From: Chelonoidis abingdonii
Taxonomy: Eukaryota; Chordata; Testudines; Testudinidae
NCBI RefSeq assembly: GCF_003597395.2
Contig: NC_133770.1
Span: forward strand, 201,999,597-202,063,596
Direction: 5' to 3'
DNA: 64,000 bases
The stretch's first letter is position 1; the number at the start of each line of letters is the position of its first letter. Below the pieces are notes generated by a model, which was given only the letters and a program-made list of their open reading frames with translations, was not told the origin of the DNA and searched no databases. Positions 1 through 12,669 of this stretch are shown piece by piece. Made by a program: the position numbers and the translations under genes.

Positions 1-577
1 CACCACTTCAGAGTTTCTTTTGCAAATTGACATAGTGGAAGGAACCAGGGGGTGGAGTCTGGACATCTCAATTTCTTATGATGTTATACTCAAAGTTTAA
101 ATCCTCGAGGAAGCATGCATATGGCCTATAAGCATGAACGATGATCAATCTTCCAGACAGGGAATGAAAAAGTGATAAGTATTGAACAAGTATTGATAAG
201 CTAGTTGAACTGGTAAGTAATCAATATGAGTATGTGGTAGAGGAGATGGTGAAGAATACCAGTACTGCTTCTGCAGTTGACCTTGTTCAGTTAAAGCAAA
301 ATGATCTTTGAGTGACGAGAATGTCAGTCTTCAAGAGATTATTGAAACATCTACTTTTGAAAGAACTTGAAAAATGACTGAGCATCATGAGGTACAAGAA
401 TGTCAACCCCTAATATTTGTTCTTTTCTAAGGGAAAAACAGGTACTGGGAAATCCTTTTGGAATGACTAAAGGCTGCATAAGTTAGGGAGGCAAATGAAG
501 CATAAAAAGTGAAGTTGTTATAAAATTTAACTGAACACTACTGATTATTTTGTTACCTGTTTCCTTTGACATTTTAG

Positions 578-646
578 GCACAAGGTGGTGATGGGTTTCT
601 GCAACGAATCAAGAGAATAATTTATGATGCCAAGTCTACTGTAATG
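578..646 (+). CDS. TMX3: TMX3-like, penultimate coding exon
   Basis: A 69-bp exon of 23 codons lies between a polypyrimidine/AG acceptor (ttttag) and a consensus donor (gtaagt). It is phase 0 at both ends and encodes a basic segment with the core FLQRIKRIIYDAKSTVM. It splices in frame to the exon at 3681, where the protein continues SVFKSSPLLGCFLFG. I recognise this junction as the region just before the transmembrane segment of TMX3, an ER membrane protein-disulfide isomerase of the thioredoxin family. The upstream exons with the thioredoxin domain lie outside the window. Confidence 0.75.
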
Positions 647-1829
647 GTAAGTAAAATCCCACATGCAGTTGGAATACAAAGTAGAATAGCATCATATTTT
701 CAAGTTCAAAAAGACTTGTATGTCTCTTTAAAAAAAGAGTCAAAAATACCTTTACTTAAGTTACTGAATATATTCCCAGTAATTACACACATTCTGGATT
801 TTTTTTTAAAAATACCCTTAAATGATTAAAGAAAATTCTATAAATTGTTTTGAAATATATTTTACAGAATACTGAAATGTTGAATATTTGGTGTCAAAAA
901 TATGATGGACAGTTTCCTTTTTATTTCTTGTCAATTAAAATGAATAAGGTCAAGTTAAAAGGCATAGCACTGGAGGATTCAAACGCTATTCAAAAGCTTT
1001 GTTTCTGACACTTCTGGAACTCATTTACTGACAGTTATGGAACCTGCCTACACTGAAAAATGTTACTGTCAGTCCATTCAGTTAAGGCATAATGGGAGAA
1101 AATACTATACTTAGTGAAGTTTTTTAAAACTGTATTTTAGGTTACTAGTCATATTTTTTTTTGCTTAGAAAAGGTCCAGATGAGGTACTGAATATCTGTT
1201 GTGTAAATGTATGCATGTTGGGAGAGGTTTCCCTTCTTTTTATAGGTCAATTAAGGTTAACAAACCTTGGTGGAAAGATTTGGCTAAAACCATTCTCTCC
1301 CCCCCACCCTCACCCCACTGCAGACAAGCAGGAAAATCTTGTAATAAATTGCACACAAAAAACTACATTAAAAGAGCATATTAAGGTTGCAAAGGTAAGC
1401 TCTTAAGTTAGGAAATACCAGTATTAAAGTTGCCTGTGAGACTTTAATTCATCTCCCTTATGCGTGCACCTCAGGATACTGTCTTTAATTACGTGATCAC
1501 ATGCTATTTTTTTTTCCCCCAGAGGAACCCTGATTCAGTGCACAGCATGGACTGTGCTCAGTTAATTAGCAGCTATTCAGTATTTTGTTTTTTTTCCTGT
1601 TCAATGTCCCCCCTCTCCCTCAGACCATATTTACTGCATGTTATTTGCACCCTGCTCTGAAGACAAATTATTAATTTTTGCATAAGCTTTTATATGCTGC
1701 TCATCACTACAGTTTCTGACTGTTTCACAAACTTTAATTACTCTGTCTTCCCAACACCCCTGTGACATACTCTCAGACTTTAAGACAAGAAGGTAAGATC
1801 ATGATCATCATCTGACTTCCTGCACATCA

Positions 1830-2420
1830 TCTGACTCAGCAACCCTCTGCTGTAATAGACCATAACCGCTGGGTTATTGATGTCTTTAAATCACTATTTA
1901 AAGACTTCCAAGTTACAGAGAATCCACCATTTTACTCCAGTGACTTGTGCTCCATACCCAATTGTCTCTGCCAATCTGATCTGGGGGGAGAGGAGGAGAG
2001 ATTCCTTCACGACCCCAAATATGGTGATCAGTTAAACCTTGAGCATGTCAGCGAGATCCACCACCCAGATTTCACCACCTGGGAAAGAATTCATGGTAAT
2101 AATTCAGAGCCCTCCTTTGGTGTCCCATCTCTGGCAGTTGGATATATTTACTAACAGCCTGAGATGGGTCACTTGTTATTATAGGCAGTCTCATCATACG
2201 AATCTGTCCATAAACTTATCAAGCTCAATCTTGAAGCCAGTTAGGTTTTTTGCTCCCTCCCCTGCTCCTTTTTGATTCCTGTTCCAGAACTTTACTCCTC
2301 TGATTGTTAGAAACCATCATCTAATTTCAAGCCTAAACTTGTTGATGGCCATTCTATATCCATTTGTTCTTGTGCCCACATTGGCTCTTAACTTAAATAA
2401 TTCCTCTCACCTTTTTACAG
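1830..2420 (-). repeat. CR1-type LINE 3' region, old copy
   Basis: The stretch around 2000-2060 is the reverse complement of sequence found again at 21955-22014 on the other strand (shared core gaccccaaatatgg). The part around 1880-1930 likewise matches the copy at 22440-22500. The block at 2190-2420 resembles the terminal coding/3' part of CR1 elements read on the minus strand. Heavily diverged. Confidence 0.6.
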
Positions 2421-2795
2421 ATGGGGAACTGAGGCATAGAGAGATTAAGGTCAAAACTATCCACTAGTTTAGAGTGCCTGATTTAAGACATCTGGGACCT
2501 GACTTTCAGAGTATTTAAAATTATATAGCACTTCATATGTTCCACACACAGCCTTCACCAAGTTCAGCTGCAGCTGAGAGTGCTCCTCACTTCCTCAAAT
2601 CCATACCAAACATCTCAAGTCAGATAGCCCTAAAATTAGAAACACTCAGTTAGTGCCCACCCATGAAAGGTTGGTTTAAATGACTTGTCTAGCATAAAAT
2701 AGGAAGTCTGTGTCAGAGGCAGGAATAGAATTCAGTTCTCAAAAGCAACACTCAATGGTCTAAACCATGAGACCATCCTTTTTCTTCCTCTCCCC
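2400..2795 (-). repeat. MIR-like SINE, minus strand
   Basis: It begins with acagatggggaactgaggca, the reverse complement of the conserved MIR segment that appears in + orientation at 17785-18035. It ends with a reversed tRNA-like part around 2720-2780 (aggaatagaattcagttctc, then taaaccatgagacc). The middle is diverged or interrupted. Confidence 0.55.
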
Positions 2796-3680
2796 TCCCT
2801 CACTTACTGCATAACTTCTAACACTGGAAAAAAACTAACTGTGAGCATGCCTAGGGAGGATGGAATCTTTGAGATTTTAGTTGTTAAACTCTAGCAAGTC
2901 TCTACTGAGCTTGTACTAGCTGAGGTAGGCTTACAACTTGGCCAAATGTGGACACATTTTCCTGGGGGTGTTAAAAGGCCATCTCTGCACAAAGACCACC
3001 CATTTGTCCCTGCTCTAAAGCCTGGGGCACTAGTGCTTTCCAAAGAAAAGATGGCCAGAATTTTTTTAACACACAAAAATGTTACTTTCCCTAGCCTCAT
3101 TCTCAGAAATGTCTGAACTGTTTTGGATAAAATTTATATATCTGTATCTCTCTTTATATATAAAATATATGTTTTCAATGCCAAGTGTCTGTCTCAGGCT
3201 GATTTTGTGTATGTTTGTATATAAGTAATCTATAAAAATTAGCCTAAAGAATACACCTAGCATTGAAAATTTCAGCCCCAAACAGTTAAAGTTTAGCAAA
3301 GTAAATAAAGACAGGGTCATTTAATGGGAAGTTTCAGGCAACTTTAGTATTTGGTGCTACTACTGGTACATTTCAAACTTCAGTGTGTTTTTAAGGTCTC
3401 AGTATTTAACTCAGCAGTGTCTCATTCCTCTTTTCAAATTACAAAATACGTGGTTCTTATACTACTTTTCAGCTTCCTAGCAAAACCGTTTCTCTTCAGG
3501 TTTAAAGATTTTCACAAGTTAAAAACAGCATAGGCATAATGGCTCTTACACCTTTTCCAGGAAAACTGATTTCCTCTATTAGGGTTTTTAGAAATAAATA
3601 TAGTGAAACTTGTAAGAAATGCTGTAAGATATCTTAAATATCCCCTAAAGTGCTTTTGACTTCAAATTATATTTCAACAG

Positions 3681-3947
3681 TCTGTATTCAAGAGTTCTCC
3701 ACTTCTGGGCTGCTTTCTCTTTGGTCTGCCACTGGGTGTCATCAGCATCATGTGTTATGGAATCTGCACAATTGACACTGTTGGAGGTGTAGAGGAAAAC
3801 GAGACATCTAAAAAGGAAACTGGAGATAGGGAACTTACAGATGAAGGCAGTGAGGAAGAACAAGAGCAGGAAAACAAAGAAAAATCTGCAGAACTTTCAG
3901 ATGGAGAACATGGACAGAAACATATATTTGATAAGAAAAAAGACTAG
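3681..3947 (+). CDS. TMX3: TMX3-like, last coding exon (transmembrane segment and ER-retention tail)
   Basis: The acceptor atttcaacag is followed by 88 codons and a TAG stop. The first part is a hydrophobic membrane segment, PLLGCFLFGLPLGVISIMCY, which I recognise as the single transmembrane helix of TMX3 (thioredoxin-related transmembrane protein 3). After it comes a strongly acidic Glu-rich cytosolic tail ending in DKKKD, a dilysine-type ER retrieval signal as known for TMX3. The family role is oxidation and isomerisation of disulfides in the ER lumen. The acidic tail is the fast-evolving part, and the membrane segment carries the identification. Confidence 0.85.
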   Translation, partial: SVFKSSPLLGCFLFGLPLGVISIMCYGICTIDTVGGVEENETSKKETGDRELTDEGSEEEQEQENKEKSAELSDGEHGQKHIFDKKKD

Positions 3948-4785
3948 GTTGTCTAGTTTAAAGGATTCTGTAGAATTTCAAAATAGCCTTATTTATTGAA
4001 GTCAATCATTTAATGATGATCTTCACAGAAGAGGACATTTTGTCTGTATTTTGCTAGTTTCGACTTGCATGTATTCAAATCTTCTTATCAAATACGGTCA
4101 TGGGAAAGGTGGGGACCTGAATGCTTTCTTAATTATTTTTGATTAATATTTTATTATTTTGAGTGTTGTGTCTGAAGATTAATGCTCCTAAACTGTTTGT
4201 TCACAGGCAACAATCAGGTAAAATATGCTATAGCCCTTGCTACACGTGATAATCTAGTAACGTTGTGGCCGGCATATATCAGGATCATCTTTTTATATGA
4301 ACAGAAGTGGAAAAATTGCAAGAAAGTTTAGAATGAAACTCGTAAATCTTACACACCCTTTGAAATTATGATGGCTAAAGATGGCTTGGGTTTTCCATAA
4401 AAACACTTTTATTTTAGCTACTGTACATTATTTTAAAAGAAATACCTTTATGTTTTAAAGTTAACTTGTTATTAATTACAGAAATGCTTTGTTATATGGC
4501 AGTACTAAAATCAGTTACTGGCAGTTTCCCACAGAACTTACGTTAAATGCAAGACCTGAGAGAGAGTTATTTTATTAAAATAGTTCCTTACTAATATTTT
4601 AAACAAGAAAAAATTGATTGAAGACCACTGATAAAAAAGTTTTTGTCATGGGAAAGTCACTCCTTGATTGGGCTTTACAAGTAAAACTTACTATTTGTTT
4701 CCTAGTATAAATTTATCTGCAGTTTCCGAAAAATCTGGGTGAAGCTTGATGGTGAAAGAATAAATATAAGCATCCTCAGACAGCT
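3948..4785 (+). other. TMX3 3' UTR with polyadenylation signal
   Basis: AT-rich sequence with no ORF follows the TMX3 stop. An AATAAA hexamer sits at 4759-4764, giving a 3' UTR of about 0.84 kb if cleavage falls 15-25 bases later. The end point is an estimate. Confidence 0.5.
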
Positions 4786-5214
4786 AATCCTCTCATACAA
4801 ATATGTAGTGATGGGCTTTAACCAAATACCTTTTCAAAACTCTTTTTGAATGGTTTATGATTCACAATAATCTTAGGCTATGTCTACACTAGCTGAGTGT
4901 TTTTGCCAAGAGCTTAAAGAAAACCGCTGTTGTGTGTTCACTTCATCTTCCACTGGCGGGATAGCATGCTCACACTTGCGGCACTTGCATCACTAATGAG
5001 AGCAGTGCAATGTTGGTAGCTATCCCCCAGTGCAGCTCTCTCCCTTCTGCTGCTAGGTCTTGTGGGAAGGCGGAGGGGATCGTGGCGCAATTTGGGTCAG
5101 AGTTCAATGCCCTGTGATGCACTGATTTCAGTCCCAGCATTCCATGTGCTTCTTGGTCACGGCATTTTTCAGCGTCCCTTGTTTTCTGCTTTCCCCGCCA
5201 CACGTGTCTGCAGA

Positions 5215-6290
5215 AATGGATTCTGCACTGCTCTCCACCGCTCTGCTAGCTCTCACTAGCACATCGCGAGTGGCAGTGAAGTTACTTTTGAAGTTACAAT
5301 GGCAGCAGCAGTCGCAGTTGCCTGACATAGTGTCTGACATGCAAAACAGCAACATTAGATTACTTTTGACATTCACAGAGGAACTGAACACAGTGGAACG
5401 TTGTTTTTGAGCTCGGGAAACTAGGACAGAGTGGTGGGATTGCATTGTTATGCAAGTCTAGGATGACGAACAGTGGCTGCAGAACTTTCGGATTCCCTGG
5501 AACTGTGTGTTGAGCTCACCCCAGCTCTGCTGCACAAGGACTCCCAAGTGAGAGCTGCCCTCTCGGTGGAGAAGCGCGTGGCAGTCGCAGTGTGGAAACT
5601 GGTGACTCAGGAACCAGTTTGGAGTGGGGAAGTCAACTGTTGTGCCTGTGTTAATGCAAGTGTGCAAGGCCATTAATCACATCCTGCTGTGAAAGACCGT
5701 GACCCTTGGCAGTGTGCGTGAAATTGTGGATGGTATTGCAGAAATGGGTTTCCCTAACCGTTGAGGGAAGATTGATGGCATGCATATTCCAATTCTGGCA
5801 CTAGGCCACTTTGTGATCATTTGGAAGGGATATTTCTCCATGGTTTTTCAGGCGTTTGTGGATCACCATCGGCATTTCACTGACATTAACGCAGAGTGGT
5901 CCGAAAAGGTGCCTGACGTATGTATATTTCAGAACACTGGCCTGTACAAAAAGCTGCAAGCAGAGACTTCCTTTCCAGACCAGAATATCGCCATAGAGGA
6001 AGTCAGAATCCCCTTAGTGGTCCTGGGAGACCCAGCGTACCCCTGAATGCCGTGGCTCATGAGGCCATATGCAGGAAACCTAGATAGCAGTGAGGAGCAG
6101 TTCAACAGGAGGCTGCGTAGGGGCAGAATGACCGTTGAATGTGTATTTGGCCGATTAAAGACACATTGACGATGCCTATATGGCAGATTAGACCTGAATG
6201 AGGAAACTATTTCCATGGTTATAGCTGCTTGTTGTTCGCTGCATAATATTTGTGAAGGGAAGGGCAAACAGTTTAGTCGGGTGGACTGCC
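5215..6290 (+). pseudogene. Harbinger DDE transposase, frameshifted
   Basis: HARBI1-type transposase relic (DDE superfamily nuclease). A possible start ATG at 5215 opens a frame that ends at 5410, and the protein then continues in other frames. The region of the first catalytic Asp, IDGMHIPIL, is near 5771-5797. The second Asp lies in VVLGDPAYP near 6018-6045. The catalytic Glu lies in RMTVECVFGRLKT near 6126-6164. A one-base insertion near 6046 and a TGG-to-TGA change near 6168 (GRLKTH then stop) break the frame. It cannot encode an active enzyme. Confidence 0.85.
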
Positions 6291-6486
6291 AAGGCAGAAT
6301 GCCTGGCTGCTGATTTTGAGCAGGAAGATACTGGAGCTGTTATAGGGGCGGAACAAGAATCAGGGATGCCTTGAAGCAACACTTCGAAGATGAAAACCAG
6401 TAATTTTGTTTCAATGCTTGGGACTGCAATGATTAATTACATTTGGTATGCTAGCAAGCAGTTATGTTTAAGACCTAGGATTCAAT

Positions 6487-6575
6487 GTAAGAATCACAGA
6501 ATATCAGGGTTGGAAGGGACCTCAGGAGGTCATCTAGTCCAACCCCTGGCTCAAAACAGGACCAATTCCCTGTAA
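6487..6575 (-). repeat. CR1 LINE 3' tail fragment
   Basis: The sequence agaatcacagaatatcaggg, followed by ttggaagggacctca and catctagtccaacccc, is the reverse complement of the CR1 3' end. The same segment occurs at about 42126-42190. It sits inside the Harbinger element, so it inserted later. Confidence 0.75.
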
Positions 6576-6934
6576 TTAGTAAGGAGCTAATAAAAGAGCC
6601 TGTTGACTTGCAGGTGCCATGAGGTATCATACTTTGCATGGAAACAAATAAAGAGTGCTTATAATTCAAAAATTTTTGCATTTATTGCCAAATAAACCAC
6701 AACACCACATGGACATACATACACAGGCATGCTGTTGGTGGGGGAGAAGGTACGTGGGGGCAGGCTGATTTTCATATCTGAGTATAGGTCCAGCTTTCAT
6801 TTGAAAAGCTGTCTGTGAGTGTGAAGTGTTGACGAAAGCACAAAGAAATGTATAGGGAGAGTTTGGGGAGTACATGAGAGAGTTCTGAATGTGATGAAGG
6901 GGAAGGCGGGCACGCATCTGTTCAGTCTGCAGTA

Positions 6935-7938
6935 TTATAAGTCTGAAGCATGTTCGTTTGACGCTCCAGAACTCCAGCCTCTCTGTGGCATCCCTATTGT
7001 AAGAATCCCTCTGTTGTCTTTCCTGCTTTTCACTTGCTTCCACTTCTTGCGTTCAGTGTTTTCTGCCTCTGACTGCTGCAGCACCACCTCGAACATATCT
7101 TCCTTGGTCCATCTCGGCCGTTTTCTTATCTTGTACAGATGCTCTGCTGCTGTTGGGGGGTTGGTTCCCAAGGTCAAGTCTGGATAGCCATAGTTAACAG
7201 TAAATAGAAGAACTATTGTCAACTACACACAAAGCATTGAAACAGTAACATTAATACGCTGCAGGTAACATACCTATCACTTTCTCAGTGATCCTAGGAA
7301 GCACACATGAGGCAGAAGACCCCTTCGATGGTGAGTGGACCCAGGGACAGGGGCCTTGTTTATTGCAGAAAAGCACCATACTGCCTAACTGTGCGGGGAA
7401 ATGCCCAGCACACAGAAACAAAGCCAGCCTTCTACATTTTTCTGCCCTCAACCCGCTTCAAAACTTCACAAAGCAAAACCACTTACCAGGGGTCTCCTCT
7501 CCCACTTCTGGCTCACCAGAGAGCGACTGCAGAGACTGGAGTGGAGGACAACTCCTGACTGGATGTATTGTTGGGCTCTACATCTTCAGCCTCCACCACT
7601 TCATTAATGATATCTTTCTCTGGGTTAGGTCCACTTCCCACTGGCTCCAGACCCGCCGAAGTAGCCACAGTGCTCTTTGTGGTGGAGGTGGGCTTGTCAC
7701 CTAAGATAGTGTCCAACACCTTATAAAAATAACAGGCCTGGAGCAAAGCACCAGAGCAGAGGTTTGCCTCCCTCGTCTTGTGGTACGCGTTTCTCTGCTC
7801 CTTCACCTTTGCTCTGCCCTGCATATGTGTCCTGGTCATATCCCTTTTCATGCAAGCTGTGTGCATTCTTGCCGTAGGTATTGGAATTGCTACAGCTGGA
7901 GTCCAGCTGGGACTGGACAGCCTCCTCCCACCAAACAC
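6935..7938 (-). pseudogene. Harbinger Myb/SANT-like DNA-binding protein, two-exon relic
   Basis: The second Harbinger gene, convergent with the transposase. The 7938-7513 part carries a SANT-like helix region (AKVKEQRNAYHKTREANLCS) followed by a long acidic/Ser-Thr linker. The 7222-6935 part carries a basic, Lys/Arg/Gln-rich C-terminal segment (RWTKEDMFEVVLQQSEAENT). In Harbinger elements this partner protein binds the ends and brings the transposase into the nucleus. The start of the SANT domain lies upstream and is degraded. Confidence 0.7.
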
Positions 7939-8400
7939 TTATCAGATCCAGTAGCTCTGCAGTGGCCCAAGCGGTAGATCATTTTCTGCGTGAGGCCAGT
8001 ATGGTTAGCTGGGAAAATGCAATGTGAGCCCTACATGCCAAGCAAATAGGAAGGGGAATTTCAAAATTCCCTGGGCTTTAAAGGGGGAGAGGCGGGATAT
8101 TGTTTACCTGGTGTCAGGGCAGCAGAGTTAAAACTGCTGACCAGAGTGGTCAGGATGAGCATTGTGGGACACCATCCACAGACCAATAAGTGCTAAAATC
8201 AAGCAGGGTGTCTACACTGCACAAGGAGCTAAAGTCTTGGTGCAAAAAGCCCTAAAACTCTCGTTGGGGTGGTTTTATTACAGGGCTGCAACTGAGGAGT
8301 TTCGGGGCAAAAAGTGGCTTTACTGTATGTCCGCCTCTGCTGTTGTGTTGCCAAAACCTGTCTTTTGGTGAAAAAACTTGCCAGTGTAGACCAGGCCTTA

Positions 8401-11168
8401 AGTGCAGATGGTGACTTATTTTTAAAGAGAAAAATTTTTTATTTGAACACACATTTTTGAACAAGAATTTGTGTTGATACTTACATTGAGATAGCTTTTG
8501 ACTACAAGTTGTCGACTGTGGAAGGAAAGTTAATAGAGCCATCGTTAGCACTGATAGAGGGATATTTGTCAGTGGAATGCATTTTCGTGAGCTATTTAAT
8601 CATGAAAATCATTTTTAATATAACCCCATGACACCAAATGGGACTAAATTTTCTCCAGAGTTGAGATCGCAAGGGATAAACCACAGAACCACCTTTGGTT
8701 TTTTTTGGTTGGCATTGATGCCATGGAGATTACCATGGCAACCAAACTTATGCTCCTCTTTCTCTCAGTACTGAAGCTGTATAAGATTCAGTTGGATAGT
8801 GAGCCATAAGCTTTTCTAGCTTTGATGTTTTTAAAGGACATATTATAATAGAATACATATAGTAATGTTTTCTGTATAAGGCAGCTTAATCACTTAATAT
8901 ATACTATAACACTGAATTAAGAGAAATATTGCTAAATATAAATATGGGTAAGCTTAAATAGAAGATTTTGTGTTGGAATTAATCTGCAGGTAAATTAAAC
9001 TTGAGATAGCAAGTGCTGCGTTCCTTTCCCTGTTGTAAAAGAAAGTTAGTTCTTCTTTTAAAATAGTTTAGTAACATCTGGCTTTGTACAGAAGCTGCAG
9101 TGCAGAACACAACAAGCTAAATGCCTGACTTGAGAGACTTTGCAGTGGAGGATGAGTACATCATGGAGATTATTAATTTATTTTCAGAAAGCTCATTGGT
9201 TTTCTTTGAGCTGTTGTAATTGACAAATTTAGAATCCTGCATATTCATTTCTTTAGGAAAGAGATTTTCCTACTGTCCCTGCTTGAAATGAGTATCTTCC
9301 TGTAGAAGAGAGAAACATGAGTACTTTTACTTATCAAATATAAAAATTGCAGGTGTGTAGTATGGCTTTTTTGGCCTCCCCCAGCCCCATGTGAGTTTCC
9401 TCTTTTCATTTATAATGAATAGAAATACGTATTTGAAATTTGAGTAGTTTGGTTGTAAATAGAAAATTGAATTATCTTTTTGAACACTTTTTTTTAAGCT
9501 GTGGATGACTTTCCAGACCTTTTAGTCTTAGTTGTCTTATATTTGAAGAGTGAGATGCTTGTAGTTATTTTATATTTTGTTTCAAAACTTCTTTAAACAT
9601 AGTGCAGCTGCAGTTATGTTATGTTACAAAACACTTCACTTAATAGTAGGCCACTTGAGCTTCCAGTAACTTTCAGTGCTGGCACAACTCAGTGCTAAAT
9701 AATCAGAATGTGAGTCTGAGCAGTGAGGAATATCTTGCTGCTTTATCCATTATTTGTGATTTTTATTCCGCTGTGGAGGTTTCAGTTAAGATCTTAGTCT
9801 TTTTAGTTAGTTATTTGAACCTGAATATATAATTTTGTACAAGGTCAAAAGTTAAAGTGGCTTTTTTGAGGACTTCACTGGTCATTGTGTTGTGTTTAGA
9901 AAAATCTAGAATTTTTAAAAATCCACTCCCCTCCCCCCGAATGCTGTAGCATAGAATTCAGTTTTAACCACCATCCCATATGACTTAATTTTCCATAGTC
10001 TTGTCAATAGTTTCTGTTGCTACAATAGTAGCCAAACACTTTGTTGAGAAATGGTCTAGTGAGAGATGGATCTGGGGACAATACGGGTCCATGCACCGTG
10101 AGAGACAGGACTCACTAGTGCCTGGTGTGGAAGTACCATTAAGCTGCCAAATTTGTGGTGGTTTGATCAATTAGAGTTAATAGAAGAGTGTCTGTCAGTC
10201 ACTTTATGAATTGTCAGGATAACCAGATGTGTACTAACCTGCAAAAATGCAAGCTTTAAATGCACTGCTATTTTCATCAGGCTGTACTCCCAGCTGCGTC
10301 TGCTTAGGATGTGGAAAACTACACACAATCTTATATTTAAAATTCCCTTTTAGCTTGACATATGCGTAAAGATAGGCTTCTGGTGTAAAATGAAAGGATT
10401 TTTGTTTCTTCATATAAAGAACTTAGTACACTGAGAGGGGGAGAGGGTTTTCTATTTTATCTTGGATGGATGCATTCTCTAAAGGTTTCTGAAGATAGCT
10501 TAATGTACTAACTTCTTGAATTAATGAAATAATGCTGCTTTTGAGGTCAAGTGTAAGCCTTTGTTTTTCTACAATAAAGAAATTGAAAAGATTCTGCTGA
10601 CTTTTATTCTTTAGTCATGCTGCATTGTATATGGTTGGACAAATCATTTTTGAAGGGCCAGCATTTCCTATACCATTCCTTATTTTGTGCCTAAAATGTG
10701 CTAATCTTGTTCTGGAAATTTACATAGTTGCTCTCAAAAAGAACACTGACTTCATCCAATCTGATACCTTATTCCTGCATTTTGAATGTCCTCGTTAAAT
10801 TATTTCCACTGACATCTTGCCTATTTCTCTTCTTGAGTTATTCAGTATAACTGACAGTATGAAAATGCACTTAGGAAATGAATTTTTAAAAATTGTGGTC
10901 CCACGGCTTTCCTCAAACTCATTCAGATGTTTCTTCAGCCAAAGGAAACAGAAGTGCTTTAATTTATACACCCTTTTCAAATAATATTTTGAAACTTTTT
11001 TCTAAAAGCAGTTTTGAAAGAAGTTATACATCCCATGTTTTTGGTGTACTAATTATTATTGAACAACTCTTACACTAAAGCTCCTTTACTGATTCAATAT
11101 CTATTTAGAGATAACCACAACTTCTCCCAACATTTTAAAGCACATCAGGCAGTAACTATCTTTTGTAT
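8401..11168. other. Gene-free, AT-rich intergenic stretch
   Basis: No ORF with recognisable content on either strand and no repeat that I can name with confidence. Confidence 0.5.
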
Positions 11169-11731
11169 ATCTATTATAGGGCTATCAAGCAATTAAAAAA
11201 TTGTAATAAATCACACTGTTAAACAGTAATATACCATTTGGATGTTTTCTACATTTTCAAATATATTGATTTCAATTATAACACAATACAAAGTATACAG
11301 TGCTCACTTTATATTTTTATTACAAATTTTTGCACTGTAAAAAACGAGTATTTTTTAATTCATCTACTACAAGTACTGTAGTGAAATCTGTTTATCATGA
11401 AAGTTAAACTTACAAATGTAGAATTAGGTACAAAAAAACCTGAATTCAAAAATAAAACAATGTAAAACTTTAGAGCCTACAAGTCCACTCAGTCCTATTT
11501 CTTGTTCAGCCAATTGCTCAGACAAACAAGTTTGTTTACATTTACAGGAGATAATGCTGCCTGCTTCTTGTTCACAGTGTCACCTGAAAGTGAGAATAGG
11601 TGTTCTCATGGTACTGTTGTAGCCAGTGTCGCAACAATTTTACATGCCAGAAGCGCAAAAGAGTCATATGTCCCTTCATGCTTCAACCATCATTGCAGAA
11701 GACATGCGTCCATGCTGATGGTGGGTTCTGC

Positions 11732-11974
11732 TCAATAACAGTCCAAGGCAGTGCGGACCGACGCATGTTCATTTTCATCATCTGAGTCAGATGCCACCAG
11801 CAGAAGGTTGATTTTCTTTTTTGGTGGTTGAGGTTCTGTGGTTTCCGCATTGGAATGTTGGTCCTTTAAGACTTCTGAAAGCATGCTCCACAGCTCATAC
11901 TTCTCAGATTTTGGCAGGCCCTTGAGATTCTTAAACCTTGGGTCAAATGCTGTAGCTATCTTTAGAAATCTCAC
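11732..11974 (-). pseudogene. hAT transposase C-terminal fragment
   Basis: An 80-residue open segment with the motif RFLKIATAFDPRFKNLKGL, characteristic of ZBED/hAT-type transposases just before the C-terminal dimerisation domain. A Lys/Glu-rich linker and an acidic SDSDDEN stretch follow. The upstream part of the frame resumes beyond the inserted LTR near 12670-12690. Not a functional gene. Confidence 0.75.
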
Positions 11975-11982
11975 ATTAGTAC

Positions 11983-12669
11983 TGTGACAAAGTTCCTCCT
12001 CTACCTTGGTGAGTCCTGTGCTTATGGGCGGATTTGCTCGCCTCAGAGATTCACCCTGTGCGTTGGGAAACAGCCCAGAGACCTTCCCCTCTGGTAGAAG
12101 CCATAGTCCTGGTCAATTCCTCCTGTGTTTGATCAGGAGTTGGGAGGTTTGAGGGGAATCCGGACCCGCCCTCTACTCTAGGTTCCAGCCCAGGGCCCGG
12201 TGGACTGCAGCTGTCTAGAGTGCCTCCTGGTACAGTTGTGCGACAGTTACAACTCCCTGGGCTACTTCCCCATGGCCTCCTCCCAACACCTTCCTTGTCC
12301 TGACCACTGGACCTTCCTCCTGATGTCTGATAACGCTTGTACTTCTCAGTCCTCCAGCAGTATGCCTACTCACTCTCAGCTTCTTGCATGCCTCTTGCTC
12401 CCAGTTCCTCGCACGCACTTCCTCTCCTGGCTCCCTGGCTCTCTCTGGCTTGACTGGAGTGAGCCCTTTTATAGCATCAGAGGAGTCTTAATTAGAGTCA
12501 GGTGCTTAACAGCCTCACCTGACTTAGCAGGTTAATTGGAGTCAGGTGTTCTCATTAGCCTGGAGCAGCCCCTGCTCTGGTCACTCAGGGAACAGAAAAC
12601 TGCTTATCCAGTGGCCAGTGTATCTCCCTTCTACTACTCTACTGTTTCCAACTGGCTGGGTCTACCACA
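11983..12669 (+). mobile_element. Solo LTR (687 bp), family A
   Basis: It starts tgtgacaaag and ends ctaccaca (TG...CA). Flanks gtac and atac look like a 4-bp duplication with one mismatch. The segment lies inside hAT coding sequence, whose reading resumes on both sides. It is related to the LTR at 18626-19393: both share the track around aggttccagcccaggg and the 3' part with ggaacagaaaac. No internal retroviral region is attached. Confidence 0.75.

Larger units (their letters stand above)
647..3680 (+). other. TMX3 last intron, repeat-bearing
   Basis: A 3.0-kb intron with a GT donor at 647 and an AG acceptor at 3679-3680. It contains a CR1-like relic and a MIR-like relic (listed separately). 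No other coding exon is apparent. Confidence 0.65.
4876..8397 (+). mobile_element. Harbinger (PIF/Harbinger) DNA transposon, near full length, decayed
   Basis: A 3,522-bp element flanked by TTA target-site duplications (4873-4875 and 8398-8400). Its ends are inverted: it starts ggctatgtctacactag, and the reverse complement of the other end starts ggcctggtctacactgg. It carries the two convergent genes typical of Harbinger: a DDE transposase on + and a Myb/SANT-like DNA-binding gene on -. Both are broken. A CR1 tail has inserted near 6487. Confidence 0.9.

Noticed and set aside
170..530. Coding-like segment (QYEYVVEEMVKNTSTASAVD) near the window start
   Set aside because: Reminiscent of a decayed Tigger-type transposon or other relic, but stops follow quickly and I could not match a domain. 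It lies in a TMX3 intron.
5929..6382. Minus-strand ORFs within the Harbinger transposase
   Set aside because: Antisense shadows of the transposase relic, whose DDE motifs are on +.
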